Positions 16,809 through 26,059 of a stretch of DNA of 64,000 nt are shown piece after piece (the stretch's first letter is position 1; each line of letters begins with the position of its first letter). The stretch comes from Evansella sp. LMS18 (GTDB lineage Bacteria > Bacillota > Bacilli > Bacillales > Salisediminibacteriaceae): contig NZ_CP093301.1 of assembly GCF_024362785.1 (NCBI RefSeq), positions 930,001 to 994,000 on the forward strand, given 5' to 3'. A program made the translations under genes and the position numbers. A model generated the notes under the pieces. It worked only from the letters and a program-made list of their open reading frames with translations, was not told the origin of the DNA and searched no databases.

Positions 16809-17084
16809 ATGGATCATGAACTGGACAAAGACGAAAAATACTCTGATTTTATCACTGTGGAAAAGAACAGGAAACAACTTATCCCTGAGCAGTCTCCTGA
16901 AGGCCCGTATGGCTCTCCGATTGAAGGAACGCTTAAGAAGACCACTCCCTGGAAAGAAGGGCAGCAGGCTGCCAGCGCCTTCGTCTACGAAGACCGTAAC
17001 TATCACCAGAACGCACCGAGAAAAGAAGCGGGAGCCCACCCCACGCATGCAGACAAACGTATCAATAAAAGTAATCCTTATTAA
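16809..17084 (+). CDS. Hypothetical small hydrophilic protein
   Basis: A 91-residue protein, charged throughout, with central QSPEGPYGSPIEGTLKKTTPW at 28-48 and a histidine-rich C-terminus. It resembles uncharacterised Bacillus proteins described only as cytosolic; I cannot name it. ATG at 16809 follows TTG, with AAGGAGGTG 9 nt upstream that is buried in a terminator stem. In-frame codons upstream to 16695 are not thought to be translated. Its expression may therefore depend on opening that stem. Confidence 0.7.
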   Translation: MDHELDKDEKYSDFITVEKNRKQLIPEQSPEGPYGSPIEGTLKKTTPWKEGQQAASAFVYEDRNYHQNAPRKEAGAHPTHADKRINKSNPY

Positions 17085-17105
17085 CGCATGGTCATCGCTT
17101 TGAAT

Positions 17106-17390
17106 AAAAAAAGACGAACATTATTTTTCGATGGCAGCGTAAGACGGCGGTGACTGTCTCTTCCTCTGCTCCTGCGGTTACTCGTCGCAAAAAGAGTTTT
17201 GCCAGCTTAGCTCCGGAGAATATACGTCGAGACAACTCGATGCATTTGCGGTGAAGAAGATGCTCGTTCTTGGGGGAAAAGCATGAAAAGCTGAAAATCC
17301 ATTTTTGACGGCTGAACGCCGTCAAAAATTAGTTGAAGCCGTGCCCGCAGAACGCGTCCGTCTGAAGCGTAAATCGAACAATAAAGTAAC
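17106..17390. repeat. Dispersed intergenic repeat, copy A
   Basis: About 280 bp, nearly identical to copy B at 41418-41662. Shared blocks include GCGTAAGACGGCGGTGACTG and CCGTGCCCGCAGAACGCGTC. Copy A has about 34 bp (17168-17201) absent from B. It contains an 11-bp stem TTTTTGACGGC/GCCGTCAAAAA with loop TGAAC. It lies between convergent genes and is GC-richer than its surroundings. Confidence 0.88.
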
Positions 17391-17474
17391 GTTTTAAGAT
17401 AGTCTTCGTATTAAAAATGAAAATCTTGAATTATGAAATGATTCTATTTCCAATAAATTTCCCAAAAAAAGCAG

Positions 17475-17508
17475 CAAAAAACACATGGTATAACAATTAC
17501 CATGTGTT
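17475..17508 (-). terminator. Intrinsic terminator of yutD
   Basis: ACACATGGTA/TACCATGTGT stem with a 7-nt loop, followed by TTTTTTGC on the minus strand. Confidence 0.9.
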
Positions 17509-17513
17509 CCTGT

Positions 17514-17807
17514 TTAAGAAGGGCTTTTTTCTTCTCCCTTTACTTTTTTCAGCACAAAGTATGCGCAGCCGAAGTTACAGTACTCGTATAAATACTCCGG
17601 TAGAGAACTGATTTTCGCGTCAAAGCCGGATTTTTTATGGCTGTCCTCAAAAAAGCCTTTTAACCTGAGCTGCTCATAACCCCAGTCACCGACTATATAA
17701 TCATATTTATTCAATACATCGCTGTATCTGTTTTTGAATTCCTCTTCTGCCCATCCATCCCGGACATCTTCCAGAACTTCATAAGTGTTTCCCTGAATGC
17801 GGACCAT
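17514..17807 (-). CDS. yutD: YutD family protein (DUF1027)
   Basis: A 97-residue protein with the family signature YDYIVGDWGYEQLRLKGFF at 35-53 and YLYEYCNFGCAYFVLKK near the C-terminus. It matches B. subtilis YutD; no function is established, though the invariant tryptophan and cysteines suggest a conserved binding surface. GAGGTG lies 8 nt before the ATG. It is divergent from the lipoprotein gene yutC. Confidence 0.9.
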   Translation of the reverse strand: MVRIQGNTYEVLEDVRDGWAEEEFKNRYSDVLNKYDYIVGDWGYEQLRLKGFFEDSHKKSGFDAKISSLPEYLYEYCNFGCAYFVLKKVKGEEKSPS

Positions 17808-17946
17808 ATAGCATACACCTCACTTTATATATATATCTTGCCTGAATTCTCACGGAATTTCAATATCGATTATCAGCCTGAGGCACAAATTACCACCATT
17901 TTTCTTAGTGAGTTCGGAAAACCTACTGAACAGGAGGTGGTATAAA

Positions 17947-18624
17947 ATGAAAAAGGGATCAATTAAAAGCATGATTGGGTTACTATGCTTGTCTTTTGCA
18001 GTTACAGGGTGCGGAGCTGAAAATAATGCCGGAGGGGCACAGGGGCAGCAATTCGATCTGTTCCAGGGATACCAGCAGCCTGACAGCCATTTTGTCATAA
18101 ACAGGAGGGCCAATTCTGAAACTGATAAATATAACAGGTTTGGGTTTGACCACCAGACAAGAGACACGGCGTTAAGCGGCCAGGAAGCGGCGGGTTATGC
18201 TGTTTATGACAAATCGCTGATGGCACAGACCATCAGCCAGATGGCTGCATTGAATCCATACTTAAATGAAGTGGCCGTATTGGTTACAGACCAGCATGTG
18301 CTGATGGCTTACGATACCCCTTCAGAGGATCGTGAGTATGTAGCTACTCAGGTGAAAAAGACCGCCCTGTCCATTGTTCCTGCTTATTTTGATGTGTATG
18401 TAGCAGATAACCCTGGCTTAATTCAGGACATCAAAAGATTTCAGGGGTTATCGCCAAGAGAACCTGAATATGCCCAAACACTGGAACAGACCATTGAAGA
18501 AATGAAAGAGTACCCTCAAGGTGAAGACGTGGACCTTAATCCGGATATGCTCCAGGATACAGAATATGAAACTTCGCCAGACAGCGGAAGAAGGGCAGAA
18601 GGCCATTCCATGCAGGAAAATTAA
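17947..18624 (+). CDS. yutC: YhcN/YlaJ-family sporulation lipoprotein (YutC-like)
   Basis: A 225-residue lipoprotein. A basic n-region and hydrophobic core lead to the lipobox VTGC near residue 22, after which the mature protein is polar and acidic. The domain DKSLMAQTISQMAALNPYLNEVAVLVTDQHVL is typical of YhcN/YlaJ spore lipoproteins. The position between yutD and lipA matches B. subtilis yutC. AGGAGGTGG is 6-7 nt before the ATG; an earlier in-frame codon at 17908 is rejected. It is probably expressed in the forespore. Confidence 0.87.
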   Translation: MKKGSIKSMIGLLCLSFAVTGCGAENNAGGAQGQQFDLFQGYQQPDSHFVINRRANSETDKYNRFGFDHQTRDTALSGQEAAGYAVYDKSLMAQTISQMAALNPYLNEVAVLVTDQHVLMAYDTPSEDREYVATQVKKTALSIVPAYFDVYVADNPGLIQDIKRFQGLSPREPEYAQTLEQTIEEMKEYPQGEDVDLNPDMLQDTEYETSPDSGRRAEGHSMQEN

Positions 18625-18630
18625 TAATGC

Positions 18631-18673
18631 AAAAAGTCACTTTCCCTGCATGAAGGAAAGTGACTTTCTTTTT
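18631..18673. terminator. Bidirectional terminator between yutC and lipA
   Basis: AAAGTCACTTTCC pairs with GGAAAGTGACTTT over an 8-nt loop, flanked by A and T runs on both sides. It serves convergent yutC and lipA. Confidence 0.9.
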
Positions 18674-19556
18674 ACGCCTGCTCAGCCGCCGCATTCACCT
18701 GTTCATCTGCATGATAGGATGAGCGGACAAGCGGCCCTGCTTCACAATGCTTAAATCCTTTACTGAATGCGATATCCCTGAGTTCATTAAATTCCTCAGG
18801 TGTCCAGTATTTTTTGATCTTCAAGTGTTTCTTTGTAGGCTGTAAATACTGGCCAATCGTCATAATGTCCACGTCTACTGCCCGGAGGTCGTCCATCGTC
18901 TGGATGATCTCTTCTTTTGTTTCTCCTAAACCAATCATCAGGCTGGATTTAGTAGGAATATCAGGATGCATTTCCTTTGCACGTCTGAGGAATTCCAGGG
19001 ACCTTTCATATGTAGCTCTTGCCCGTACCCTTGGTGTCAGGCTTCTTACCGTTTCGATATTATGGTTCAAAATGTTAGGACGCGCATCCATAAGTATACG
19101 AAGGTTCTCTTCTTTTCCACCCATGTCAGAAGGAAGCACTTCAACTGTTGTAAATGGGCTGGACCTTCTGATCGCCCTGACTGTCTCAGCAAAAATCTCT
19201 GCTCCGCCATCTTTCAGATCGTCACGGGCTACCGCTGTTATAACTGCATGCTTTAATCCCATTAATTTAACAGATTCTGCAACTCTTTCCGGCTCCTGCC
19301 TGTCAAGTTCATTAGGGAGTCCTGTTTTAACAGCGCAGAAACGGCAGGCTCTCGTACAAACATCACCGAGAATCATGAATGTAGCTGTTTTTCTTTCAGC
19401 CCAGCATTCATGGATATTTGGGCATTTTGCTTCCTCACATACCGTATGGAGTTTTTTCTCTCTCATCATTTTCTTCAAACCGGTATAAGATTCATTCGTG
19501 TTCAGTTTTATTTTCAGCCAGTCAGGCTTTCTGATGTATTCTTCCTTTTTCGCCAT
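18672..19556 (-). CDS. lipA: Lipoyl synthase
   Basis: A 294-residue radical SAM enzyme that inserts two sulfurs into octanoyl groups on lipoyl domains. The auxiliary-cluster cysteines C40, C45 and C51 ([12 protein letters not shown]) and the SAM-cluster cysteines C67, C71 and C74 (CTRACRFC) are all present. It depends on Fe-S delivery, probably through the Nfu protein YutI. GcvH, one of its substrates, is encoded at 47.8 kb. Same order as B. subtilis. Confidence 0.96.
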   Translation of the reverse strand: MAKKEEYIRKPDWLKIKLNTNESYTGLKKMMREKKLHTVCEEAKCPNIHECWAERKTATFMILGDVCTRACRFCAVKTGLPNELDRQEPERVAESVKLMGLKHAVITAVARDDLKDGGAEIFAETVRAIRRSSPFTTVEVLPSDMGGKEENLRILMDARPNILNHNIETVRSLTPRVRARATYERSLEFLRRAKEMHPDIPTKSSLMIGLGETKEEIIQTMDDLRAVDVDIMTIGQYLQPTKKHLKIKKYWTPEEFNELRDIAFSKGFKHCEAGPLVRSSYHADEQVNAAAEQA

Positions 19557-19914
19557 TTTTCCACGCTCCTGTCAGTTACAGTATATTACTTAGTTTAATG
19601 GATTCGCTCTCTAATATCCTGTCATTTAGTTATGGAAGCCAGAATAATTAACTGTTCTTCCGGATATTCAATCTTCAATAAAGCCGGATCTTCAGTTTTT
19701 GCCTAGAAGATGTACAGGCTTTGTCCAAAGTTATTGGTTCATTACTTATTTAAACTGTTCTGCCACTTGTTACTTTACCATGAAAAGCCCGAAATCTCAA
19801 AGGTTCTGTTCAAAAACCACAGCTGCCCTTTTCCACTATTTCCCGGAATGGATTCATAGGGGATTACCGTACACTATGAATGAGGATAAAACAGGAAAGG
19901 AGAAGCAGTCAACA

Positions 19915-20913
19915 ATGAAAATTTGGGTAAAAACAATGCTTATTGTCATTCCACTTTTATTTATCCTTCCCTTTCACTATTCTGCTTCAAAGGTACAGGA
20001 GCTGACCTCTGAGGAAGTTTATAAAGAAAGAATGGCATTATATCACAAGGCGGAAGCTGTTTCACATATCCCCTGGTATTACATAGCTGCTGCAGACAGC
20101 TATGAAAGAGGGCTAAGACAGGCAAGAAACGACCTCCCACAGGAAAATGGTTTTATCGCCTTTTATTTTACTCCTGAAGAGTGGGCTGGAGCCCAGAATC
20201 CGGACCAGGAAGATACGGATACAGTCTCCATCTCCCTTTTTGGAGGGAAAGGCCTTGACGGAAATGGTGATGGTAAAGCTGATATTAATGATGACGAGGA
20301 TATTTTACATACCTTTGTCGAACAGCTTTCCCAATTCGGCCCCGGGGAGGAAAATTTAAGGATTGCTATCTGGGACTACTATCAAAGGGATAAAGCAGTT
20401 GAGCTGATTACAGGTTATGCTAAAATTTACAATACTTTCGGCACCCTTGATCTGAGGGACCGTGCCTTTCCTGTTCCATTAAATTATAACTACAGCTACA
20501 GAAGCACATGGGGCGATTCGAGAGGGTGGGGCGGCAGAAGAATTCACGAAGGTACTGATATCTTTGCAGGTTACGGAACTCCTGTACGCTCGACGACTTA
20601 TGGAATTGTTGAATTAAAAGGCTGGAACAAATACGGGGGATGGAGAGTAGGTATTCGTGATACCAATAATGTTTATCATTATTACGCCCACCTCAGCAGT
20701 TTTGAAAAAGGCATGGAGCGGGGCACTATTGTCGAACCAGGTACAGTAATTGGATATGTGGGAAGTTCTGGATACGGAAAACCTGGAACCCAGGGAAAGT
20801 TCCCGCCTCACTTACATTATGGGATGTATAAAGATAACGGTGCCTTTGAGTGGTCCTTTGACCCTTACCCTAACCTGAGAGCATGGGAACGAATTGAACG
20901 GAATAAAAAATAA
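19915..20913 (+). CDS. lytH: Spore cortex L-alanyl-D-glutamate peptidase LytH (M23 family)
   Basis: A 332-residue protein with an N-terminal membrane anchor or signal segment (5-21) and a C-terminal M23 peptidase domain. Zinc ligands H211, D215 and H301 (HEGTD and HLHYG) are present, with H259 in YYAHL. An EF-hand-like calcium loop, DGNGDGKADINDDED, occupies 115-129. LytH trims cortex peptidoglycan stems to single L-alanine during sporulation. The ATG at 19915 gives a length close to B. subtilis LytH (326); an upstream ATG at 19876 is in frame. GGAG lies 12 nt away, which is somewhat long. Confidence 0.9.
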   Translation: MKIWVKTMLIVIPLLFILPFHYSASKVQELTSEEVYKERMALYHKAEAVSHIPWYYIAAADSYERGLRQARNDLPQENGFIAFYFTPEEWAGAQNPDQEDTDTVSISLFGGKGLDGNGDGKADINDDEDILHTFVEQLSQFGPGEENLRIAIWDYYQRDKAVELITGYAKIYNTFGTLDLRDRAFPVPLNYNYSYRSTWGDSRGWGGRRIHEGTDIFAGYGTPVRSTTYGIVELKGWNKYGGWRVGIRDTNNVYHYYAHLSSFEKGMERGTIVEPGTVIGYVGSSGYGKPGTQGKFPPHLHYGMYKDNGAFEWSFDPYPNLRAWERIERNKK

Positions 20914-20929
20914 GGTAACGAAAAGTGGA

Positions 20930-21165
20930 AGCGCCTTGATCACGAGCGATACTCTTTACCTGCGACGAGCAAACGAAGTGGCGCAGGAGTCAAATGCGGC
21001 CTGCGTTGCTTCGAAGCGTAAAATTTGGGCCGAGTAACCGCAGGCCCAAGCACTGCACCTTCCTCTGCGAGTGCAGCTCCGGAGTGTATCCGTCGAGGCA
21101 ACTCGCAGCATACTCGTGATGTAAACGCTCGTCGCTGGAGCTAGACAGCTTTCGTGGGAATTATT
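20930..21165. repeat. Dispersed intergenic repeat, copy C (divergent, longer family member)
   Basis: It begins GAAGCGCCTTGATCACGAGC and ends GCTCGTCGCTGGAGCTAGAC, a form I recognise as widespread in Bacillus intergenic DNA. Its part AGCTCCGGAGTGTATCCGTC with CAACTCG downstream matches the core of copies A and B. It lies between convergent lytH and the symporter gene. No coding frame is supported. Confidence 0.75.
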
Positions 21166-21183
21166 CTGTTTTCTATTTTTTCA

Positions 21184-21241
21184 TAAAAAAGGCTGCCCTT
21201 GTATCATCACTGCAAAGTGACCATACAGGACAGCCTTTTTT
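21184..21241. terminator. Bidirectional terminator of lytH/symporter genes
   Basis: A long imperfect stem, AAAAAAGGCTG..CCTTGTAT with its complement, is flanked by A6 and T6. It serves convergent genes. Confidence 0.85.
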
Positions 21242-21256
21242 CGTCTTATTTAAATC

Positions 21257-22600
21257 CTAAAACAGACCGAAGTTTATAAGCAGGATCCACAGAATTCCAA
21301 GTGGAGCTACAATACGCAGGAACCAGAGCCAGAGAGTCCCTAACACGGAATCTGTTAAGCCAGTCTCTCTGAGAGCATCGACCCTATTCCAGCCCCAGCC
21401 TACAAACAAGGCGATAAGTAACCCGCCAAGAGGAAGGGTATATCTGTCTGTTAATGTATCTATTGCATCCAGGAAAGGCAGACCAGCGATTGTAAAATCT
21501 GAAAGGGGTCCTCCCTGGCTTAATGCTGATGGGATACCAAGAAGGGCAACCAGGACACCAGCAGTTATAGTTGCTTTTTTCCTGTTCCACTTAAACTGGT
21601 GCATCATCCAGGAAACACTTGGCTCCAGCAGTGAAATGGAAGATGTAAGAGCAGCAATTGCCACAAGGAAGAAGAAGAACAAAGCAAAGAATGTCCCCAT
21701 TCCGCCCATTACATTGAATACTTCAGGCAGGGTGATAAAGATTAATGTTGGTCCTGCTGCAGGGTCCACCCCGAATGTGAATACAACCGGGAAAATCATT
21801 ACACCGGCAATAATTGCAAAAAGCGTATCGAATGTTACTACAGTACCAGCTGCACTCGGAAGATGTGTGTTCTTAGGAAGATAGCTGGCATATGTAATCA
21901 TAATTGCCATACCAAGCGAGAGAGTAAAGAACGCCTGTCCTACGGCTGCTGCGTAAACATCCAGGTTTCCGAAAGCGCTCCAGTCCGGACTGAATAAGAA
22001 GGCCAGACCTTCACCAGCTCCATCCAGAGTTAAAGCGTACCCAGCTAAAATGATTACGATTAATGCTAATAATGGCATAAAAACTTTGTTCGCAAGTTCG
22101 ATACCTCTTTTTATACCAAAGAAAACAATTGAGATGACCACAGCCATAAATATAAGCTGCCAGATAACAGGTCCCGCTGACCCGCCAATAAAGTTTACAA
22201 AGTAATCTGCATAGCCTCCTTCAGCAACTCCCTGAGCCTGTCCTGTGAGGTAGCTGAAGAAGAAATAAAGCACCCATCCGGCGATAACTCCATAGAAGGA
22301 TAAGATTAAGAATGATGTCAAAACACCTATGATACCGCCAATTACCCAGGGCTTTCCAGGTGTCAGTTTATGAAAAGCTGTTACAGCGTCAGTCTGTGTT
22401 TTTCGCCCGATCGCAAACTCAGCAAGTAATACAGGAAGACCGATAAGTATAATACAGGCTATGTAAATAATTAAAAATGCTGCTCCCCCGCTGTCACCTG
22501 TAACGTATGCAAAACGCCAGATATTACCTAAACCAACTGCAGAACCAACTGCGGCTAAGATAAAGCCCATCTTGGAGGCCCATTGTTCTCTATCTGCCAT
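21257..22600 (-). CDS. Sodium:neurotransmitter symporter (SNF) family transporter
   Basis: A 447-residue membrane protein of the LeuT/SNF fold with about 12 helices. The first helix contains the hallmark GFILAAVGSAVGLGNIWRF, which forms the Na+ and substrate site. Members import amino acids or related compounds with Na+; the substrate is not evident. The ATG at 22600 follows GAGGGGAGAG. A near-consensus sigma-A promoter lies 130 bp upstream. Use of a sodium gradient suits a salt- or alkali-adapted cell. Confidence 0.9.
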   Translation of the reverse strand: MADREQWASKMGFILAAVGSAVGLGNIWRFAYVTGDSGGAAFLIIYIACIILIGLPVLLAEFAIGRKTQTDAVTAFHKLTPGKPWVIGGIIGVLTSFLILSFYGVIAGWVLYFFFSYLTGQAQGVAEGGYADYFVNFIGGSAGPVIWQLIFMAVVISIVFFGIKRGIELANKVFMPLLALIVIILAGYALTLDGAGEGLAFLFSPDWSAFGNLDVYAAAVGQAFFTLSLGMAIMITYASYLPKNTHLPSAAGTVVTFDTLFAIIAGVMIFPVVFTFGVDPAAGPTLIFITLPEVFNVMGGMGTFFALFFFFLVAIAALTSSISLLEPSVSWMMHQFKWNRKKATITAGVLVALLGIPSALSQGGPLSDFTIAGLPFLDAIDTLTDRYTLPLGGLLIALFVGWGWNRVDALRETGLTDSVLGTLWLWFLRIVAPLGILWILLINFGLF

Positions 22601-22730
22601 GATAAAACACTCTCCCCTCATTTTTTCTCTGATTATTAATATTTTTCTGTCAATTTAGTAGTTAAGTATATCTTTATTTCTGTCCTCCTCCGTCTTTAGT
22701 CATGGAAATATATAATCACTAGTTGGTCCC

Positions 22731-22760
22731 ATTATATTGGATTCTTTCCCGGTTTGTCAA
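22731..22760 (-). promoter_or_regulatory. Sigma-A promoter for the SNF symporter gene
   Basis: On the minus strand TTGACA and TATAAT are both perfect, with an 18-bp spacer. The leader would be about 120 nt and contains a GGAGGAGG that is not next to a long frame. The rest of 22601-22966 shows no gene. Confidence 0.7.
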
Positions 22761-22966
22761 AGTATTTTCGCAATATTCTACATTAATCTGAATAAATCGC
22801 TAATTATATCGTAAAAAGACAAATGTTTTCTTTAAATAATATTAAAGAAGTTCGCCGAATGACGAGTCCCATGACAAAACCAGAGGCACAGTTGTAATTA
22901 TATTCAGGACTTTATAATGTTAACTTCGCCGATATCAACCTTGAACGATAAATAGTATCCGTAACG

Positions 22967-22994
22967 AAAAAAAAGAGCGGCAGAACCGCTCTTT
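22967..22994 (-). terminator. Intrinsic terminator of the NhaC-family gene
   Basis: AGAGCGG/CCGCTCT stem with a short loop and eight T on the minus strand. Confidence 0.9.
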
Positions 22995-23001
22995 ACTTGC
23001 C

Positions 23002-24570
23002 TTAATTTGTTTTTTCCTTGTAAATGACTGGCAGTCCGAACTTCAGAGCCGCTGTTATTAACACAAAAGCTGCAGCAGCTGTCAGAAGTGCCAGCAGGAG
23101 GCTGCCGCTGAATCCTAACACTAAGAATCCAGCTGAAGATATCAGTGCTGTTATCAACGCATATGGAAGCTGTGTTAATACATGGTCAATATGATGGCTT
23201 CCTGCCCCCGCAGACGAAAGAATTGTCGTGTCTGAAATCGGAGAACAATGATCGCCAAAAATTGCCCCAGCAAGCACTGCCGCCATCACTGGAAGCAGAA
23301 GGGAAATATCAGTAGCAGCTGCCATATCTCCGGCAATCGGAAGCATAATTCCGAATGTTCCCCAGGAAGTACCCGTGGAGAAAGCCATGAAACCTGCGAG
23401 CAGGAATACAAGTACTGGAAGGTATCCAATCTGAATATGCTCATTAACTACTCCTGCCAGGTATTCCCCTGTACCTAATTCACCGATAATTTCAATGATC
23501 GTCCAGGCGAAAATTAAAATATAAATTGCCGGCAGCATGGATTTAACCCCTGCAAAGATGCCAGATCCAATTTTATTGATGTGCAGGCGTCTCATAAAGG
23601 CAATAGCAATAGTGACTATCAGAGCAATTAAGCCCCCATACAGGAGTGATGCGGCTACATCTGTGTTTTCAAACGTTGCCAGAAGGCCTGCCTGCCCTTC
23701 TGTACCCTGAATGCCTGTAACTATCATAAACACAACTGTCGCTGCGATAAGAGTTACTATTGGCCAGATGAGGTCGCCAGTTCTTCCTTCCACAGCTGGT
23801 TTTGTGTCTTCCGCATCTCCCGGAACAGGGCCTTTCGCCTTATCCGTAAGTTCTCCTGTTTCCAGGGCGCGCATTTCATGAGTGCGCATTGGCCCCAGAT
23901 CAAGTTTGAAATAAGCAACAGCGAAAACAAGAAGAATAGCGAAAATAGCGTAAAAATTCATCGGTGCTATTAACAAGAATGCCTGTAATGCTTCATACTG
24001 GGTAACTCCATGCGTGATTAGTATTCCGCCGATAATAGTAATGATATATGCTCCCCAGCTTGACAATGGCGCTATAACGCACATAGGTGCGGCTGTAGAG
24101 TCAACAATATAGGCAAGTTTCGCTCTTGAAATTTTATGCCTGTCTGTAAGTGGTCTGCTGACATTCCCTACTGTCAGACTGTTGAAGTAATCATCAATAA
24201 AGATAATTATCCCGAGAAAGGCAGAAACAAACTGGGCACCGATTCGTGTTTTAACCCTGTTTAACGCCCATTCTCCGAAAGCTCTGCTTCCCCCTGTTAA
24301 AGTAATCAGTGCAGCAATGACACCCAGAATCAATAAAAACAAAATGATATAAAATTCCCACGTGTTCACTCCGCCGTCAGACCAGAAAATTCCTGTCACT
24401 ATAGACAGAATTTGAGAAAGAGTTTCGTTAATAAACGCTTCCTCCCCCTGGTTCACCATTAAAGCACCTACTATGATTCCAATACCCAGAGACAGCAGGA
24501 CGCGTCTTGTTATAATAACCATTACAAGCGCCAAAATTGGCGGCAGTAATGATAACACACCATGTTCCAT
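23002..24570 (-). CDS. NhaC-superfamily transporter, probable lysine transporter
   Basis: A 522-residue protein with about 12 membrane helices and the NhaC-family signature around FSTGTSWGTFGIMLPIAGDM and FGDHCSPISDTT. Annotation by similarity alone would say Na+/H+ antiporter. However, the gene is preceded by a lysine riboswitch with terminator, and NhaC-like genes under L-boxes have been proposed as lysine transporters (LysW). Lysine uptake is therefore the better inference. The ATG at 24570 follows AGGGAGG by 8 nt; an upstream frame to 24597 is rejected. Confidence 0.85.
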   Translation of the reverse strand: MEHGVLSLLPPILALVMVIITRRVLLSLGIGIIVGALMVNQGEEAFINETLSQILSIVTGIFWSDGGVNTWEFYIILFLLILGVIAALITLTGGSRAFGEWALNRVKTRIGAQFVSAFLGIIIFIDDYFNSLTVGNVSRPLTDRHKISRAKLAYIVDSTAAPMCVIAPLSSWGAYIITIIGGILITHGVTQYEALQAFLLIAPMNFYAIFAILLVFAVAYFKLDLGPMRTHEMRALETGELTDKAKGPVPGDAEDTKPAVEGRTGDLIWPIVTLIAATVVFMIVTGIQGTEGQAGLLATFENTDVAASLLYGGLIALIVTIAIAFMRRLHINKIGSGIFAGVKSMLPAIYILIFAWTIIEIIGELGTGEYLAGVVNEHIQIGYLPVLVFLLAGFMAFSTGTSWGTFGIMLPIAGDMAAATDISLLLPVMAAVLAGAIFGDHCSPISDTTILSSAGAGSHHIDHVLTQLPYALITALISSAGFLVLGFSGSLLLALLTAAAAFVLITAALKFGLPVIYKEKTN

Positions 24571-24677
24571 TCTTAAATCCTCCCTTGATTCTCTCAAACT
24601 TTATTTTTATAATAGCTTGTTCAGCTTGATAATTATTTAGTACACAACGGACTGGAGCAAGAACTATTTAATAGCAC

Positions 24678-24710
24678 AAAAAAATGACAAGGGAAAAATC
24701 CGCTTGTCAT
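24678..24710 (-). terminator. Terminator of the lysine riboswitch expression platform
   Basis: AATGACAAG/CTTGTCATT stem followed by TTTTTTTGTG on the minus strand, 108 bp before the gene. It should form when lysine is bound. Confidence 0.85.
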
Positions 24711-24763
24711 TGTCTCATTAACAAATCGATTTCCCACCGCATACAGGTAAGTAGTCCTCCACT

Positions 24764-24940
24764 CCAAATCAAACAGAGTGACAGTGCTGCATCTCTTAAA
24801 TACAGCCCCAGCTAAGGTATCCTGGATGGATAACCCTGCTTCGGCAGAATTTCCTTTCAGTAGCAATCACAGCCGTCCAGACTCCTGCTCCTTACTGATC
24901 AATTCCGCGCCTCTACCTCACCGGAACGATGAGGCACAAC
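24764..24940 (-). promoter_or_regulatory. Lysine riboswitch (L-box) aptamer
   Basis: The minus strand carries the ordered L-box elements: GAGGTAGAGGCGC, ATCAGTA, CTGAAAGGAAATTCTGCCG with AAGC, AGCTGGGGCTGT and GATGCAGCACTGTCA. Order and spacing match known lysine riboswitches. It sits in the 5' leader of the NhaC-family gene and controls it by premature termination. Boundaries are approximate. The rest of 24571-24998 holds only linker sequence. Confidence 0.9.
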
Positions 24941-24998
24941 TTTTATTAAATTATCAAACCGAGATTTATTTTAACAAATACACCGGAAAAGAACAACC

Positions 24999-25865
24999 TT
25001 AATTATTTTCCTCTTTTTCCAGCTCCTCCAGCAGTTCTAACTCCGCAGTTTCCCATGTGCCAGCCTCCTCGTCTGCAGCCTCAGGTGATGGTTTTGGAAT
25101 AATAGCAGGAACAGGCCCATCGCCACCGGTACTGTAAAATTCAGGAACCTCTCCTGGAAGCCAAACGGTAGCTACCGGAATAGACGTCTTGACGACTTCG
25201 GTATCAGTAGCAAAGGGAATAACTACCTTCACGTCAGCTGTTATGTCCACAGCTAAACTTATAAATGTATTATTGATCCCGGTATTAATAACTTCCTGGC
25301 TGAAGTCGGCTTTCACTTCGCCAATTGCCGACAGCCTGACAGGCACCCTCGGCCCAAGATGTGCGAGCAGGGCATTATTTGTAGCCTGGCCCAGTGGAAT
25401 CATATGAATGATGCCGTCTTCCGAAAATGTGGCCCCTTCACTGTTTATATCTACATCTGTAGGGAGGCTGATATCCCTTACCCTGCCGTGTTCTATATCA
25501 TTTAAATAATCCTGGACCCGCTTTACTGTTTCCCGAAGTACATAATTATAGATGACTGTGTTAAATCTTACTGACTGTATATTCCCTTCATTGTCTGTAT
25601 CAAATTCTATAAGGTTTTCCATCCCGGATTCCTCAAGTATTTTTTTTGAAATTGCATCATTAATAGCTAATGTCCCAATTCTCTGGGTCTCTGTTTTCGC
25701 AATTGTTAAAAGGGTTGGCCTGATCCCTTTCTCAACAATGATCAGTCCCTGAACTGTCATAAAGCTGAAAATCAGCAGCGATATGATAAAAACGTAGCGG
25801 AAGGGTAACGGACCTTTTCTTTTTTTTGGACGAGGCCGGGCTTTAAATGCACGAAACTTTCTCAT
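24999..25865 (-). CDS. yunB: Sporulation protein YunB
   Basis: A 288-residue membrane-anchored protein: a strongly basic N-terminus (1-20), one membrane segment (23-44), then a large extracytoplasmic domain. The C-terminal 40 residues are proline- and glutamate-rich. B. subtilis YunB is needed for efficient sporulation and is made in the mother cell. The ATG at 25865 follows AAGGGGGAT; the frame runs on to 25961 without support. A 52-bp repeat array begins about 200 bp upstream. Confidence 0.9.
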   Translation of the reverse strand: MRKFRAFKARPRPKKRKGPLPFRYVFIISLLIFSFMTVQGLIIVEKGIRPTLLTIAKTETQRIGTLAINDAISKKILEESGMENLIEFDTDNEGNIQSVRFNTVIYNYVLRETVKRVQDYLNDIEHGRVRDISLPTDVDINSEGATFSEDGIIHMIPLGQATNNALLAHLGPRVPVRLSAIGEVKADFSQEVINTGINNTFISLAVDITADVKVVIPFATDTEVVKTSIPVATVWLPGEVPEFYSTGGDGPVPAIIPKPSPEAADEEAGTWETAELELLEELEKEENN

Positions 25866-26059
25866 AACAAAATCCCCCTTCTGCACAATCATATGCAGGA
25901 AAGGACATCTTCTTTCACAAGAAAAGCACAAGCGCCTTGTTTTTTTATCAGCCGGGAGCAATTATCGTTCTAATTTAACTGAGAACACTCGAACATAAAC
26001 CTGGAGTAACGACCACGTGAAGGAAGAGGAAAATTAATTGCCGCTTTCGTTTATATGCC

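Noticed and set aside
17092-17325. Related 74-77-codon minus-strand frames in repeat copies A and B (also 41382-41606)
   Set aside because: Similarity follows from DNA repeat identity; no ribosome site is visible and the frames differ by the 34-bp indel.
23002-24570. Plain Na+/H+ antiporter assignment
   Set aside because: The lysine riboswitch makes an amino-acid transport role more likely, although the family name is retained.
24633-24866. 77-codon frame upstream of the NhaC-family gene
   Set aside because: It lies in the lysine riboswitch and its terminator, so the sequence is explained by RNA structure.
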